The notes under the pieces are model-generated. The model ran no database searches. It was not told the DNA's origin and saw only the letters and a list, made by a program, of their open reading frames with translations. Of a DNA stretch of 64,000 nucleotides, positions 25,167-33,920 are shown one piece after another. Each line of letters starts with the position of its first letter. The first letter of the stretch is position 1. The stretch covers positions 55,080-119,079 of the forward strand of contig DEAT01000080.1 of assembly GCA_002348265.1 (NCBI GenBank), written 5' to 3'. The translations under genes were made by a program, and so were the position numbers. Origin of the DNA: Gemmatimonadales bacterium UBA2975. GTDB taxonomy: Bacteria; Gemmatimonadota; Gemmatimonadetes; Longimicrobiales; Gaopeijiaceae.

Positions 25167-26609
25167 TTAGTTGCTCCATTCGCGGTAAAGAGGGTTTGAA
25201 CGCAAGGGCAGGAATGCGTCCACGTCCTCCCACCATTGTTGCAGGCTCGAACCCAGCGACAGCGTGAGCTGTGGTTCTTTTTCGGACAAGTCGTTCATTT
25301 CCGAAGCGTCCGACTTTAGGTCGTATAGCTCCCAACGGTCTTCTTCAAAGAAGTAGATCACCTTATAAGATCCGCGGCGCAAAGCGCTTGCTGGTGTGGT
25401 GCGCCAAATACCGGCAACTGATCGATCGGCTTCGAGGTAGGCTGGAAAGTGCCAGATTAGGTCCCTATCCGGGATCTCGCCCGAACCCGTGAGGGCAGGG
25501 ATCAGGTTGACGCCGTCTATCGTGTGACCGTCTAGGAGTGGGGCTCCGGCTAGGTGGGCTATAGTGGGGTACAAATCCAAGCCGATGACTGGAATCTGGG
25601 ATGTCGATCCTGGGTCAACTCGTTCGGGCCACCTCACAATCAGCGGAGTCCGGATTCCTCCCTCATATAGCATCCCCTTTGAGCCTCGGAGCGGCGCCAT
25701 TGAGGTGACCGGTCCGAAGCCTCCATTGTCAGATGCGAAGATCACCACGGTATTGTCGGATAGGCCACGTTCTTCAAGTGCGGTTAGTATGCGTCCCACG
25801 CCCTGGTCTAGGCTCTCGATCATCGCCGCGTATGTTGGGTTCTCATGCCCGCCTGAAGAGGGCTTCGATCTGTAGAGGTCAACAATTTCTGATCTTGCTT
25901 GAATCGGCGTGTGTACAGCGTAGTGTGAGAGATAGAGGAAGAAAGGGCCCTCTTGTTCTCGGTCGATGAAGGCGATGCTCTCGTTGACGAGACGTTCTGG
26001 GAGGTATTCGCCCTCTTCTCCTTCACTGAGACCTGGGACGCGTTGGTCGCCTCTCTTATAGGGGTAGAAATAGTCTGGGGGTGCCCCGGCCTCACTTCCG
26101 GCGATCGACCATTTGAAGCCCTGATCTACAGGGAGGAACCCTTCGCCCCCGAGGTGCCATTTGCCCGCGTGGCCGGTCGCATATCCAGCATCACCAAGTA
26201 CTTCGGCAATGGTGACGACACTGAGGTCGAGGGTTGTTTCGTTATCGGCAGGGATTAGGGCACGCTCTTCCGCTGGCCCACGCTCCGCCGTTCCTACGGT
26301 ATAGATACCGGTACGCGGAGCGTACTGCCCCGATATCAGGGCAGCGCGGCTCGGGGCACAGTTTGGGGCATTAGCATAAGCGTCCGTGAAGCGCATTCCT
26401 TCTTCAGCCAGCCGATCGATATTCGGTGTCTCGTAGTAGGCACTTCCTTGTACGCTAAGGTCTCGCCATCCGAGATCGTCAGCATAAATGAGGACGATGT
26501 TTGGGGGCGTGTTAGGTGGTGAGCAAGAGAGAAAACATGTGAGCAGGGCTAACGGAAAAGTTGCCGAGATTGCTCTGCTTTTCTTATTGGCTCGAGGGGA
26601 TGGATTCAC
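25167..26609 (-). CDS. Arylsulfatase-type lipoprotein (formylglycine sulfatase)
   Basis: Sulfatase of 480 residues with a lipoprotein signal (LALLTCFLSCS). The metal-binding YADDLGWRDLS follows at about residue 42. The formylglycine motif Cys84-Ala-Pro-Ser-Arg88 lies in NCAPSRAALISGQ, so activation needs a formylglycine-generating enzyme not seen in this window. HAGKWHLGG and ASDNGGFGP, the further active-site motifs, are present. The start is a GTG at 26609. It heads the leftward operon with PhoD-like, amidohydrolase and UnbV genes, which reads as a secreted degradative set acting on sulfated or phosphorylated organic matter (inference). Confidence 0.88.
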   Translation of the reverse strand: MNPSPRANKKSRAISATFPLALLTCFLSCSPPNTPPNIVLIYADDLGWRDLSVQGSAYYETPNIDRLAEEGMRFTDAYANAPNCAPSRAALISGQYAPRTGIYTVGTAERGPAEERALIPADNETTLDLSVVTIAEVLGDAGYATGHAGKWHLGGEGFLPVDQGFKWSIAGSEAGAPPDYFYPYKRGDQRVPGLSEGEEGEYLPERLVNESIAFIDREQEGPFFLYLSHYAVHTPIQARSEIVDLYRSKPSSGGHENPTYAAMIESLDQGVGRILTALEERGLSDNTVVIFASDNGGFGPVTSMAPLRGSKGMLYEGGIRTPLIVRWPERVDPGSTSQIPVIGLDLYPTIAHLAGAPLLDGHTIDGVNLIPALTGSGEIPDRDLIWHFPAYLEADRSVAGIWRTTPASALRRGSYKVIYFFEEDRWELYDLKSDASEMNDLSEKEPQLTLSLGSSLQQWWEDVDAFLPLRSNPLYREWSN

Positions 26610-26666
26610 CGTCGTTTCGAATCCCTAGCTATAGTGCATATTCCGTAGACGTGAATAACGTGGGTT

Positions 26667-26688
26667 GGGTCGAGTGCTATCGCGACCC
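26667..26688. repeat. Inverted repeat in the divergent sulfatase / oxidoreductase gap
   Basis: GGGTCG and CGACCC arms of 6 bases separated by 10 bases lie between the divergent start regions. It could be a regulator site or chance; no run of T follows. Confidence 0.25.
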
Positions 26689-26822
26689 CTGATATATGGT
26701 CCCGTCTAGCTCTAGAGAGGGTGATTACGATTCTGGGTCTCTAGGCCCCCCATTCGGGGTAGTCCGCTGGCGGCTCCTAATGCTACCACGCATTGTTTGC
26801 GGACCTTCCCCTCGGAGAGCTC

Positions 26823-28187
26823 ATGAAAGACTCAAGAAAAAATTCGTCCCGACGCTCGTTTCTAGGCAGCCTTGGTACGGCGGCACTCGCTGCCGGCGCT
26901 ACGCCACACCTGCTGTTGGCTGATGAACGCAGGCGTGTTGCGGAACCGATGGCACGCCAATACCGGTCAGCGAACGACCAGATCAACATTGCGGTTATTG
27001 GGGCTGGTGGTATGGGTATGGCTGATGTGTCCACCGCGCTCCGAGTTCCGGGAGTAAAGCTCGTGGCGGCGTCCGATTGCTACGACGGACGTCTTGATGC
27101 GGCTCGTATGGAGCACGGAGCCGACTTGTTCACCACTCGGGACTACCGTGAGATCTTGGCTCGCAATGACGTCGATGCTGTCATTTGTGGGACACCGGAT
27201 CACTGGCATCATCGCATCTCTGTCGACGCACTGAAAGCGGGGAAGAGCGTGTATTGCGAGAAGCCTATGGTGCACCAGATCGCTCAGGGTGCGGACGTCA
27301 TTCGAGCAGAGCGGGATTCAGGTCGAACATTTCAGGTGGGTAGCCAAGGTATGAGCTCCCTAGGAAACGAGAAGGCTAAACAGTTGCTAGAGGAGGGTGC
27401 GATTGGTCAGCTCAACTATGCGGAGGGGTTCTGGGCGCGCAACGATCCAATCGGTGCTTGGCAATATGCCATTCCGGAAGACGGATCTGAACAGACGGTC
27501 GATTGGGACATGTTTCTTGGTCACGCCCCACCGAGGCCGTTCGATCCACTGAGGATTTTCCGTTGGCGTAACTATCGAGATTACGGGACGGGTGTATCCG
27601 GTGATCTCTTCGTGCATCTGTTTTCGAGCCTACACTTCATTACGTCGTCAACCGGTCCGAAGAAGATTATGGCCCAGGGTGGGCTAAGACACTGGAAGGA
27701 CGGGCGTGAGGTACCCGACGTCCTCCTGGGCATGTTTGACTACCCGGAGGCGGAAGGTCACCCGCCATTCAACCTTTCACTTCGGGTCAATTTTGTGGAT
27801 GGCACTTCGGGCTCGACCTTTCTTAGGCTAGTAGGGAACGAAGGTGCAATGGACGTGACATGGACTGAAGTCGTTCTGAGGCGTAACAAGTCAGTCGGTG
27901 CGAACGATGTGTTTAATCAGATGAAAGCCGACGAGGCAGGGCTTGGTCTAGCTTCAAGACGGGAGATGCTTCCTCCGGCTGAATCGGTTTATATGGCTGA
28001 AGACGGATACTGGGGAGCCCACTTTGATCATTTCATGAACTTCTTTAAGGGAGTTCGCGACGGGACACAGGTGGAAGAGAATGCCACATTTGGGCTTCGC
28101 GCAGCCGCACCTGCATTGGCCTGCAATGACTCGTATTTCGATGAGAAGGTAATTTCGTGGGATCCAGATCTGATGGAGGTTCTATGA
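26823..28187 (+). CDS. Tat-exported Gfo/Idh/MocA-family oxidoreductase
   Basis: NAD(P)-dependent sugar oxidoreductase of about 454 residues. A Tat signal (SSRRSFLGSLGTAALAAG) is followed by the Rossmann motif IAVIGAGGMGMADV. The family EKP motif occurs in SVYCEKPMVHQ, and GTPDHWHHRISVDALKAGK precedes it. The C-terminal alpha/beta domain follows. ATG 26823 has GGAGAG about 5 bases upstream. Such exported members with tightly bound NAD oxidise glycosides at C3. The stop overlaps the start of a DUF1080 lipoprotein (ATGAG), which suggests oxidation followed by 3-keto-glycoside cleavage. Confidence 0.88.
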   Translation: MKDSRKNSSRRSFLGSLGTAALAAGATPHLLLADERRRVAEPMARQYRSANDQINIAVIGAGGMGMADVSTALRVPGVKLVAASDCYDGRLDAARMEHGADLFTTRDYREILARNDVDAVICGTPDHWHHRISVDALKAGKSVYCEKPMVHQIAQGADVIRAERDSGRTFQVGSQGMSSLGNEKAKQLLEEGAIGQLNYAEGFWARNDPIGAWQYAIPEDGSEQTVDWDMFLGHAPPRPFDPLRIFRWRNYRDYGTGVSGDLFVHLFSSLHFITSSTGPKKIMAQGGLRHWKDGREVPDVLLGMFDYPEAEGHPPFNLSLRVNFVDGTSGSTFLRLVGNEGAMDVTWTEVVLRRNKSVGANDVFNQMKADEAGLGLASRREMLPPAESVYMAEDGYWGAHFDHFMNFFKGVRDGTQVEENATFGLRAAAPALACNDSYFDEKVISWDPDLMEVL

Positions 28188-28960
28188 GTGCCTGTGCTCA
28201 GCTCCGCTGCGTGTGCGCGATATCGATGGTCGTTTTGCTGTCAGGGTGTTTTGCGACCGAGGACAATGAGAGTCTGGTCCATGGTGGAGCTGAAGTGATT
28301 CACAACAAGCTTTCGGTTGAGGAACGCTCTGATGGGTGGGAACTCCTCTTCGACGGTGTCTCGCTCGATCAGTGGCGTGGGTACGGACGAGATGACATAC
28401 CCGAAACTTGGATCGCTCAAGATGGTGAGATGATGTTGCAGACCGCGGGTGGTAATATGGACGGTGGAGATGTAATCACTAAGGCGGAGTTCAGAGACTT
28501 CGAACTGGTATTTGACTTCAAGGTGGGCCCCAGAGGTAATAGTGGTGTCTTTTATCGTGTTCAGGAGATAACTGACATGGGTTTATGGCAGGTTGCACCG
28601 GAGTACCAGGTCCTAGATGATGCGGCATATCCTGAGTCTCCCGAATGGAATCCTCGCACACATCGCACAGGTGAGAACTATGATCTCCAAGCCGCTGAAT
28701 CACGGCTTGTATATCCAGTAGGCGAATGGAATTCGGGACGGATCTACGTTGACGGAAACCACGTTGAGCACTGGCTCAATGGTCAGCTTGTGGTCGAGTA
28801 CGACTTATACTCACCTGAATGGGAAGGATGGGTCGCGGCCAGTAAGTTTTCGGTCGAAGAGTATTTCGCCCGTGCGCCATCTGGTTCGATCGGGTTACAG
28901 GATCACGGGACCCCAGTGTGGTATCGAAATATGAAGATTAGGAGGCTGGGCGATGCCTAG
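28184..28960 (+). CDS. DUF1080 (3-keto-disaccharide hydrolase-like) lipoprotein
   Basis: Lipoprotein of about 258 residues: the signal ends at VLLSGC, then a LamG-like beta-sandwich typical of DUF1080 (WELLFDGVSLDQWRGYG, FDFKVGPRGNSGVFYRVQE, QDHGTPVWYRNMKIRR). Family members act as lyases or hydrolases on 3-keto-glucosides. ATG 28184 overlaps the stop of the oxidoreductase, and its own stop overlaps the next DUF1080 gene by 8 bases. Its location in the same operon as a Tat-exported Gfo/Idh/MocA enzyme supports a periplasmic 3-keto-glycoside role. Confidence 0.85.
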   Translation: MSACAQLRCVCAISMVVLLSGCFATEDNESLVHGGAEVIHNKLSVEERSDGWELLFDGVSLDQWRGYGRDDIPETWIAQDGEMMLQTAGGNMDGGDVITKAEFRDFELVFDFKVGPRGNSGVFYRVQEITDMGLWQVAPEYQVLDDAAYPESPEWNPRTHRTGENYDLQAAESRLVYPVGEWNSGRIYVDGNHVEHWLNGQLVVEYDLYSPEWEGWVAASKFSVEEYFARAPSGSIGLQDHGTPVWYRNMKIRRLGDA

Positions 28961-29555
28961 GATAGGCTTCTTTGCGTCCCTTCTTCTGTTAGTCGCTTCA
29001 GCATGCGTACCCGAGGAAGAGGTGCGTTACATCTTCAATGGGGCAAACCTAGACGGATGGACCATACATGGGACCGAACTCTGGTATGTTGAAGATGGGG
29101 AACTTGTTTGCGAGAGTGGACCGGACGCTCAGTATGGCTATCTGCGTACCGATCGTACGTATGATGACTTCGAACTAAAGCTCGAATTCAAGCAGGAGGC
29201 GGATGGTAACTCCGGTGTCTTCTTCCGTTCGACAATTGAAGGGGTTCGGATCAGCGGCTGGCAGGCTGAAGTAGCTCCGCCAGGTCTGCACTCTGGAGGG
29301 ATTTACGAGTCGTATGGCCGAGGCTGGCTTATTAAGCCCGAGTCGGAGCTAGACTCGGCGCTTCGCATGGGTGAATGGAATGAGATGAAGATCCGCGCAG
29401 AGGGGGACCGGGTAACTACCTGGATCAACGAAACGCAAATGATCGACCTCGAAGATGAACAGATCGGAGCGGGGAAGGGTCACATCGCCCTGCAGATTCA
29501 TGACGGGGGTGGAATAAAGGTGCGATGGAGAAATTTGAGGTTGATAGAACTATAA
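28953..29555 (+). CDS. Second DUF1080 lipoprotein
   Basis: Lipoprotein of 200 residues (signal ending LLVASAC) with the shorter form of the DUF1080 sandwich: IFNGANLDGWTIHG, FKQEADGNSGVFFRSTIEG, GHIALQIHDGGGIKVRWRNL. It is a diverged paralogue of the preceding gene, with about 60 fewer residues. It overlaps the preceding gene by 8 bases and is the last in the operon. The two may split binding and cleavage, or act on different anomers (inference). Confidence 0.85.
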   Translation: MPRIGFFASLLLLVASACVPEEEVRYIFNGANLDGWTIHGTELWYVEDGELVCESGPDAQYGYLRTDRTYDDFELKLEFKQEADGNSGVFFRSTIEGVRISGWQAEVAPPGLHSGGIYESYGRGWLIKPESELDSALRMGEWNEMKIRAEGDRVTTWINETQMIDLEDEQIGAGKGHIALQIHDGGGIKVRWRNLRLIEL

Positions 29556-29697
29556 GGCTCTTCAAGATCCCAGGCAGCCAGTGCTTGTACCAGCCTGCAC
29601 GGGGCACACGTATGGGGCCATTTGTTACTCACGGTACCGACCTTATCGGACTAAGGCCCGCTTTTCTAGGCTACGTCATCACAACAGATTGGATGTT

Positions 29698-30258
29698 ATG
29701 AATATCTCACAAGCAATCTCTGAACGCCGTTCGATCAAATCCTTCACAGATCGCTTGATTTCCTCAAAAGAAATCGAGCGACTGATTGCCGCAGCGGTTC
29801 TAGCACCGAACCATCGGATGACAGAGCCATGGCGTTTCTACGTGTTAGGTCCGGAGGCGCGGGCCGGGTTCGGCAGGGTCTTAGGACATCGGAAAGCGAA
29901 GCGCGTAGACCAGCCAGATGCGAAGATAGCAGTGGTCGAGAAGGTCGAGGCGTCACACCGTGACTTGCCGGCTATGCTCGCTGTTGCGACCACATTAGAC
30001 GAGAACCCTGAGATCCGAGAAGAGGATTATGCAGCTACTTACATGGCGATACAAAATCTCTGTTTATCGGCCTTGGAATTAGGGTTTGGAACCCATGTGA
30101 AGAGCGGAGCGGTGATGGATGATCCAAAGGCACGTGAAGCGGTGGGCGTTCAACAGGGGGAACGCATCATAGCCACTATCGCGGTGGGAGAGCCGGCCGC
30201 TGTGCCGGATGCAAAACCGAGAGGTAGCGCTGACCAATTTACGACATGGGTGCCCTAG
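29698..30258 (+). CDS. Nitroreductase-family FMN oxidoreductase
   Basis: Nitroreductase of about 186 residues (typical length) starting MNISQAISERRSIKSF, the usual FMN-phosphate-binding RRSxxxF. AAVLAPNHRMTEPWRF matches the conserved N-terminal helix and Arg/Pro motif, and YAATYMAIQNLCLSALELGFGTHV is the standard dimer helix. The ATG at 29698 is chosen because it begins the family consensus, although the frame is open to 29581. It stands alone, about 140 bases after the DUF1080 operon. The reaction is probably NAD(P)H-dependent reduction of a nitro, enone or quinone compound. Confidence 0.85.
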   Translation: MNISQAISERRSIKSFTDRLISSKEIERLIAAAVLAPNHRMTEPWRFYVLGPEARAGFGRVLGHRKAKRVDQPDAKIAVVEKVEASHRDLPAMLAVATTLDENPEIREEDYAATYMAIQNLCLSALELGFGTHVKSGAVMDDPKAREAVGVQQGERIIATIAVGEPAAVPDAKPRGSADQFTTWVP

Positions 30259-30269
30259 GGGACTTATGG

Positions 30270-30286
30270 GTCGGAAAGTTTCCGAC
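30270..30286. repeat. 17-bp inverted repeat after the nitroreductase gene
   Basis: GTCGGAAA and TTTCCGAC are separated by one base, 12 bases past the stop codon. As RNA it can form a 6-bp stem with a 5-base loop. There is no T run, so it is more likely an operator-like dyad or Rho-type 3' structure than a classic terminator. Confidence 0.35.
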
Positions 30287-30380
30287 TAATGCAGACGAAT
30301 GCGAATACGTATAGGTGGCTCACCGCTCACCATGTTCGCGGGGCACCCAATTCGAGAGTTCTACGTGTGAGTTCTGACTC

Positions 30381-32087
30381 ATGACGGTTATACGAAGGCC
30401 AAACAGTGCTATAGTTGCAGCGCTCCTGATTGCTTTGACGTCGCAGGATGCTTCGGCCCAGACGGTGCTCGCGAGGGTTCTCGACGGAGAGAGTGGCCAG
30501 CCAGTTATTGGAGCGCTCGTGCATCTGATCGCGACAGAAGGACAAGCTCAAAGCAGCACGCTGACTGATGACCTTGGTCGTGCACTTTTCGTCGGGGTGC
30601 CAGATGGACGCATGCACCTGCGAGCAGAGATGATCGGACAGGCTACCACTGAGACTGCCCTGTTTTTAGTGGGTCATGGGGAAACGGTCTCACGAGAGAT
30701 CCGTATGGAAACCAGCGCGATTCTGCTAGAAGGGATAGACGTGTCCGCATCGGAGCGCTGTGAGATTCGTGGTGGTGAAGAGGGAATGATTGTAGCCGAA
30801 GTCTGGAACGAAGCGAGAAAGGCTTTACTCGCGGCGTCGATCACTGACAATCGAGGGCTCTACCGTTATGAGACAATGCGTTATGACCGTGATATCGATG
30901 CGGAGACGGATGCTGTGCTCAGCGAAGAGCGTCAGCGGCGAGATTCGTACATGCGGACACCTTTCGAGAGCAAGCCGGCTGATGAACTCGTAGAGGGAGG
31001 CTTCATTCAGGACGATGGAGGAGCGGATATTTACTATGCCCCAGATGCGGCTGCCTTGCTCTCCGATGTATTCCTTGACACCCACTGCTTTCGTTTGGCT
31101 GAAGCACCCAATCCTCAGGGCTTTATTGGACTCGAATTCGAGCCGACAGAAGACCGTGGTGTTCCAGACATCCGAGGCGCGATGTGGCTGGACCCTGCAA
31201 CAGCTGAGCTTCAGTGGCTCGAATACAGCTATACCGGCCTAAATAGAGAGCGCCGCTCTCCCAGGGTCGGTGGCCGCGTAGAGTTTCGAAGGATGCCGGA
31301 TGGTTCATGGATCGTACCTGAGTGGTGGATACGGATGCCGGTTGTGGGTGTGAGTCAGGACTATCAGGGAAATCGAAATACCAGAATCGTTCAGTATCAC
31401 CAGACTGGGGGCCTAGTACTGGATGTACGAGAAGCGGGTGGGCGTGGTCTTGGGCGTCTGGCCCGAACCGGAGGAATTGAAGGGGTGGTGCGTGACAGTC
31501 TCGGCTTGCCTCTTCAGGGCGTTCGCGTTGGCGTCGTTGGGTCAAATCAGGAGGTTTATTCGAACTCAGAAGGTCGCTACAGCATCACGGAACTTCCCGA
31601 AGGACGATATCGTGTGCAGTTTCTCGACGAGAGACTTGAAGTAATGGGATACGTTTCGGACCCACTTGAACGAGATGTTGTTCAGGGTGAGATGAGTTGG
31701 CTTGAATATGTCACACCGTCTGTTGGTGATGTGCTTTTCGAAGCATGTAGAGGTGAGGTCGTGGCCGATAATACGGTGCGGTTGGCGGGTGTCGTAGTGG
31801 ACGAAAAAGGTCAAGGTGTGCCTCTTGCCACAGTCCGTGTCGGCTATACCCGATTCCGTCTCCCGACCGGTACTATTTTACAGGACCAATCATGGATGGA
31901 GATTACGACGACCCGGGAGGGCTTTTTCAAATTCTGTGGAGTACCTCCGAATACAAGGTTGACCGTCGATGCCGGGCTCGGTGAAGTTATGTCTGAGCAA
32001 GCCATTCTCGATATTCCTGATCATGAAACAGGCCGCATGCTCACGATAAGGCTGCCCAGCGGAACTCGCCCTAGCGGTGTCATGTAA
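30381..32087 (+). CDS. Secreted carboxypeptidase-regulatory-like domain protein (paralogue A)
   Basis: Exported protein of 568 residues: signal peptide ending ASAQ. An N-terminal CarboxypepD_reg-like sandwich (residues about 25-110, RVLDGESGQPVIGALVHL) follows. There is a middle region of unknown fold with PFESKPADELVEGGFIQDD and LDTHCFRLAE. Two further regulatory-like domains start near IEGVVRDSLGLPLQGVRVGV and LAGVVVDEKGQGVPLATVRV. It is closely similar to the next gene over its whole length, indicating tandem duplication. Start ATG 30381. No function is assigned; such proteins are usually envelope- or outer-membrane-associated. Confidence 0.8.
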   Translation: MTVIRRPNSAIVAALLIALTSQDASAQTVLARVLDGESGQPVIGALVHLIATEGQAQSSTLTDDLGRALFVGVPDGRMHLRAEMIGQATTETALFLVGHGETVSREIRMETSAILLEGIDVSASERCEIRGGEEGMIVAEVWNEARKALLAASITDNRGLYRYETMRYDRDIDAETDAVLSEERQRRDSYMRTPFESKPADELVEGGFIQDDGGADIYYAPDAAALLSDVFLDTHCFRLAEAPNPQGFIGLEFEPTEDRGVPDIRGAMWLDPATAELQWLEYSYTGLNRERRSPRVGGRVEFRRMPDGSWIVPEWWIRMPVVGVSQDYQGNRNTRIVQYHQTGGLVLDVREAGGRGLGRLARTGGIEGVVRDSLGLPLQGVRVGVVGSNQEVYSNSEGRYSITELPEGRYRVQFLDERLEVMGYVSDPLERDVVQGEMSWLEYVTPSVGDVLFEACRGEVVADNTVRLAGVVVDEKGQGVPLATVRVGYTRFRLPTGTILQDQSWMEITTTREGFFKFCGVPPNTRLTVDAGLGEVMSEQAILDIPDHETGRMLTIRLPSGTRPSGVM

Positions 32088-32120
32088 CAGCAGTAGCTCT
32101 CGTATGGCTTAGATTTGGTA

Positions 32121-33827
32121 ATGATTCGCTTCTTTTGCCTCAAGTTAGCCCTCGCTGCCGCATTGTTTGCGTTGGCCACGTCGGTATCCGCCCAGACTGT
32201 TCTCGTCCGGGTAATCAGTGATGATAGCAGCAGCCCGATGGTGGGTGCGGTCACATCGTTGATGGACGTCTCGGGTCAGATATTTACTAACACTCTGACC
32301 GATGAGAGGGGGCGTGCCCTCTTTACTGAGATGCCAGAAGGGATGTATACGGTTCGGGCAGAGATGATCGGGAAGGCAACAGCCGAGACGGAGGCGTTCG
32401 AGATTTCTGAACGAACGACTATCACTCGTGATCTAATGCTTGAGTCAAGTGCGATTCTTCTCGAAGGTATAGAGGTCGCTGCGGATGGAGGTCGCTGTCA
32501 GGTTCGGCCGGGTGGGGAGGGAATGCTTGTTTCCAACGTATGGGAAGAAGCTCGCAAGGCGCTCTCCGCCGCCTCGATAACTGATCAGGTTGGTGCGTAC
32601 CGGTATGAGCTAATGAGTTATGATCGTCAGCTTGATCGACGCAGTGGTACGATCTTATCCGAAGATCAAAGTCGGCAAGAAGGGTACATGACGACTCCTT
32701 TCGAAAGTCGTCCAGCGGAAGACCTAGTCTTGAATGGCTTTGTCCAGAGGGATGGTCGCGACTTTCTCTACTATGCCCCTGACGCGACAGTGCTCCTTTC
32801 TGATGCGTTTCTGGACACCCATTGCTTCAGAGTGGCTGAGTCAAGAAACGAAGAGGGCTTCATCGGATTGGGTTTCGAGCCGACTGGCGATGATAAGAGT
32901 GTGCCAGACATCCAGGGTACAATGTGGCTCCATCCGGAGACGGCTGAGCTCCAATGGTTAGAGTACCAGTACACTTATCTTGACGAAGAAATGACTTCCG
33001 AGATGGTTGGTGGGCGGGTTGACTTTGAAAGAATGCCGAACGGCACTTGGATCGTACCTGAATGGTGGATCCGTATGCCAATAATGGAGAATCAGACCGG
33101 ATTCGATCGCAGGGTTCGTAATTACATTGCCCAATATCACCAAACCGGAGGACTCGTTCTCGAAGTGCGGGAAGCTGGGGGGAGGAGCTTAGGCCAGAGG
33201 GCTCAGACTGGAGGAATCGAGGGTGTCGTTAGGGATAGCCTAGGCGTCCCTAAGAGGGGGGTGCGGATCGGCGTTATCGGATCGAACCAGGAGGTCTACT
33301 CCAACGCCGACGGAGAATACAGTATCACAGGGCTTACTGAGGGGCGTTATCAGGTGCGTTTCGTGGATGCTCAACTCTCAGATATGGGATATATCCCCAA
33401 CCCTGTTGAGCGGGATGTTATTAGAGGAGAAATGGCCTTCCTTGATTTCTTCACCCCGTCAGTGGGAGAAGTATTAATCGAGGCGTGTGAGGGTGTCGAG
33501 CGGGATAGGAGCACTGTCCTCTTGGCCGGAACCGTGATTGACCTTCGCGATCGCCCGATCGCAAATGCTCAGGTCCGGGTAAGCTGGGTTGGGTACTCGG
33601 TGGCTGGTGGAGGTAACATTACGGTTGGTTCTGATCTAAGCTCTGACGTAAGTGGTTTTGCTACGACCTCTAACGGTTCTGGATTCTTTAAGTTCTGTGG
33701 TGTGCCGGCTGGGATCCGTCTAGAACTTCAGGCAGAATTCGAAAACCGCCGGAGCAACCCCGCTGAGGTTTCGATCCCTGGCACGCAGACGGGTCGCATG
33801 ACCGTGCTGCAGGTAAGGGGTAGTTAA
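32121..33827 (+). CDS. Secreted carboxypeptidase-regulatory-like domain protein (paralogue B)
   Basis: Exported protein of about 568 residues, full-length paralogue of the preceding gene. Same order: signal peptide ending SVSAQ, regulatory-like domain (MVGAVTSLMDVSGQIF), the shared middle PFESRPAEDLVLNGFVQ and LDTHCFRVAE, then IEGVVRDSLGVPKRGVRIGV and LAGTVIDLRDRPIANAQVRV. ATG 32121 is chosen; TTG 32115 is also in frame. Thirty-odd bases separate it from paralogue A and it is followed closely by the sortilin-like gene in the same direction. The divergence is clear but even, so the duplication is not recent. Confidence 0.8.
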   Translation: MIRFFCLKLALAAALFALATSVSAQTVLVRVISDDSSSPMVGAVTSLMDVSGQIFTNTLTDERGRALFTEMPEGMYTVRAEMIGKATAETEAFEISERTTITRDLMLESSAILLEGIEVAADGGRCQVRPGGEGMLVSNVWEEARKALSAASITDQVGAYRYELMSYDRQLDRRSGTILSEDQSRQEGYMTTPFESRPAEDLVLNGFVQRDGRDFLYYAPDATVLLSDAFLDTHCFRVAESRNEEGFIGLGFEPTGDDKSVPDIQGTMWLHPETAELQWLEYQYTYLDEEMTSEMVGGRVDFERMPNGTWIVPEWWIRMPIMENQTGFDRRVRNYIAQYHQTGGLVLEVREAGGRSLGQRAQTGGIEGVVRDSLGVPKRGVRIGVIGSNQEVYSNADGEYSITGLTEGRYQVRFVDAQLSDMGYIPNPVERDVIRGEMAFLDFFTPSVGEVLIEACEGVERDRSTVLLAGTVIDLRDRPIANAQVRVSWVGYSVAGGGNITVGSDLSSDVSGFATTSNGSGFFKFCGVPAGIRLELQAEFENRRSNPAEVSIPGTQTGRMTVLQVRGS

Positions 33828-33920
33828 TCTGACCTAGCGAGTATGTTCTGGCGCTTTGTAGCTTCTGCCTTTGTCCACCCGTTCGCCGTGATATGCTTTA
33901 TGACTGCAGCCTCAGATGGC

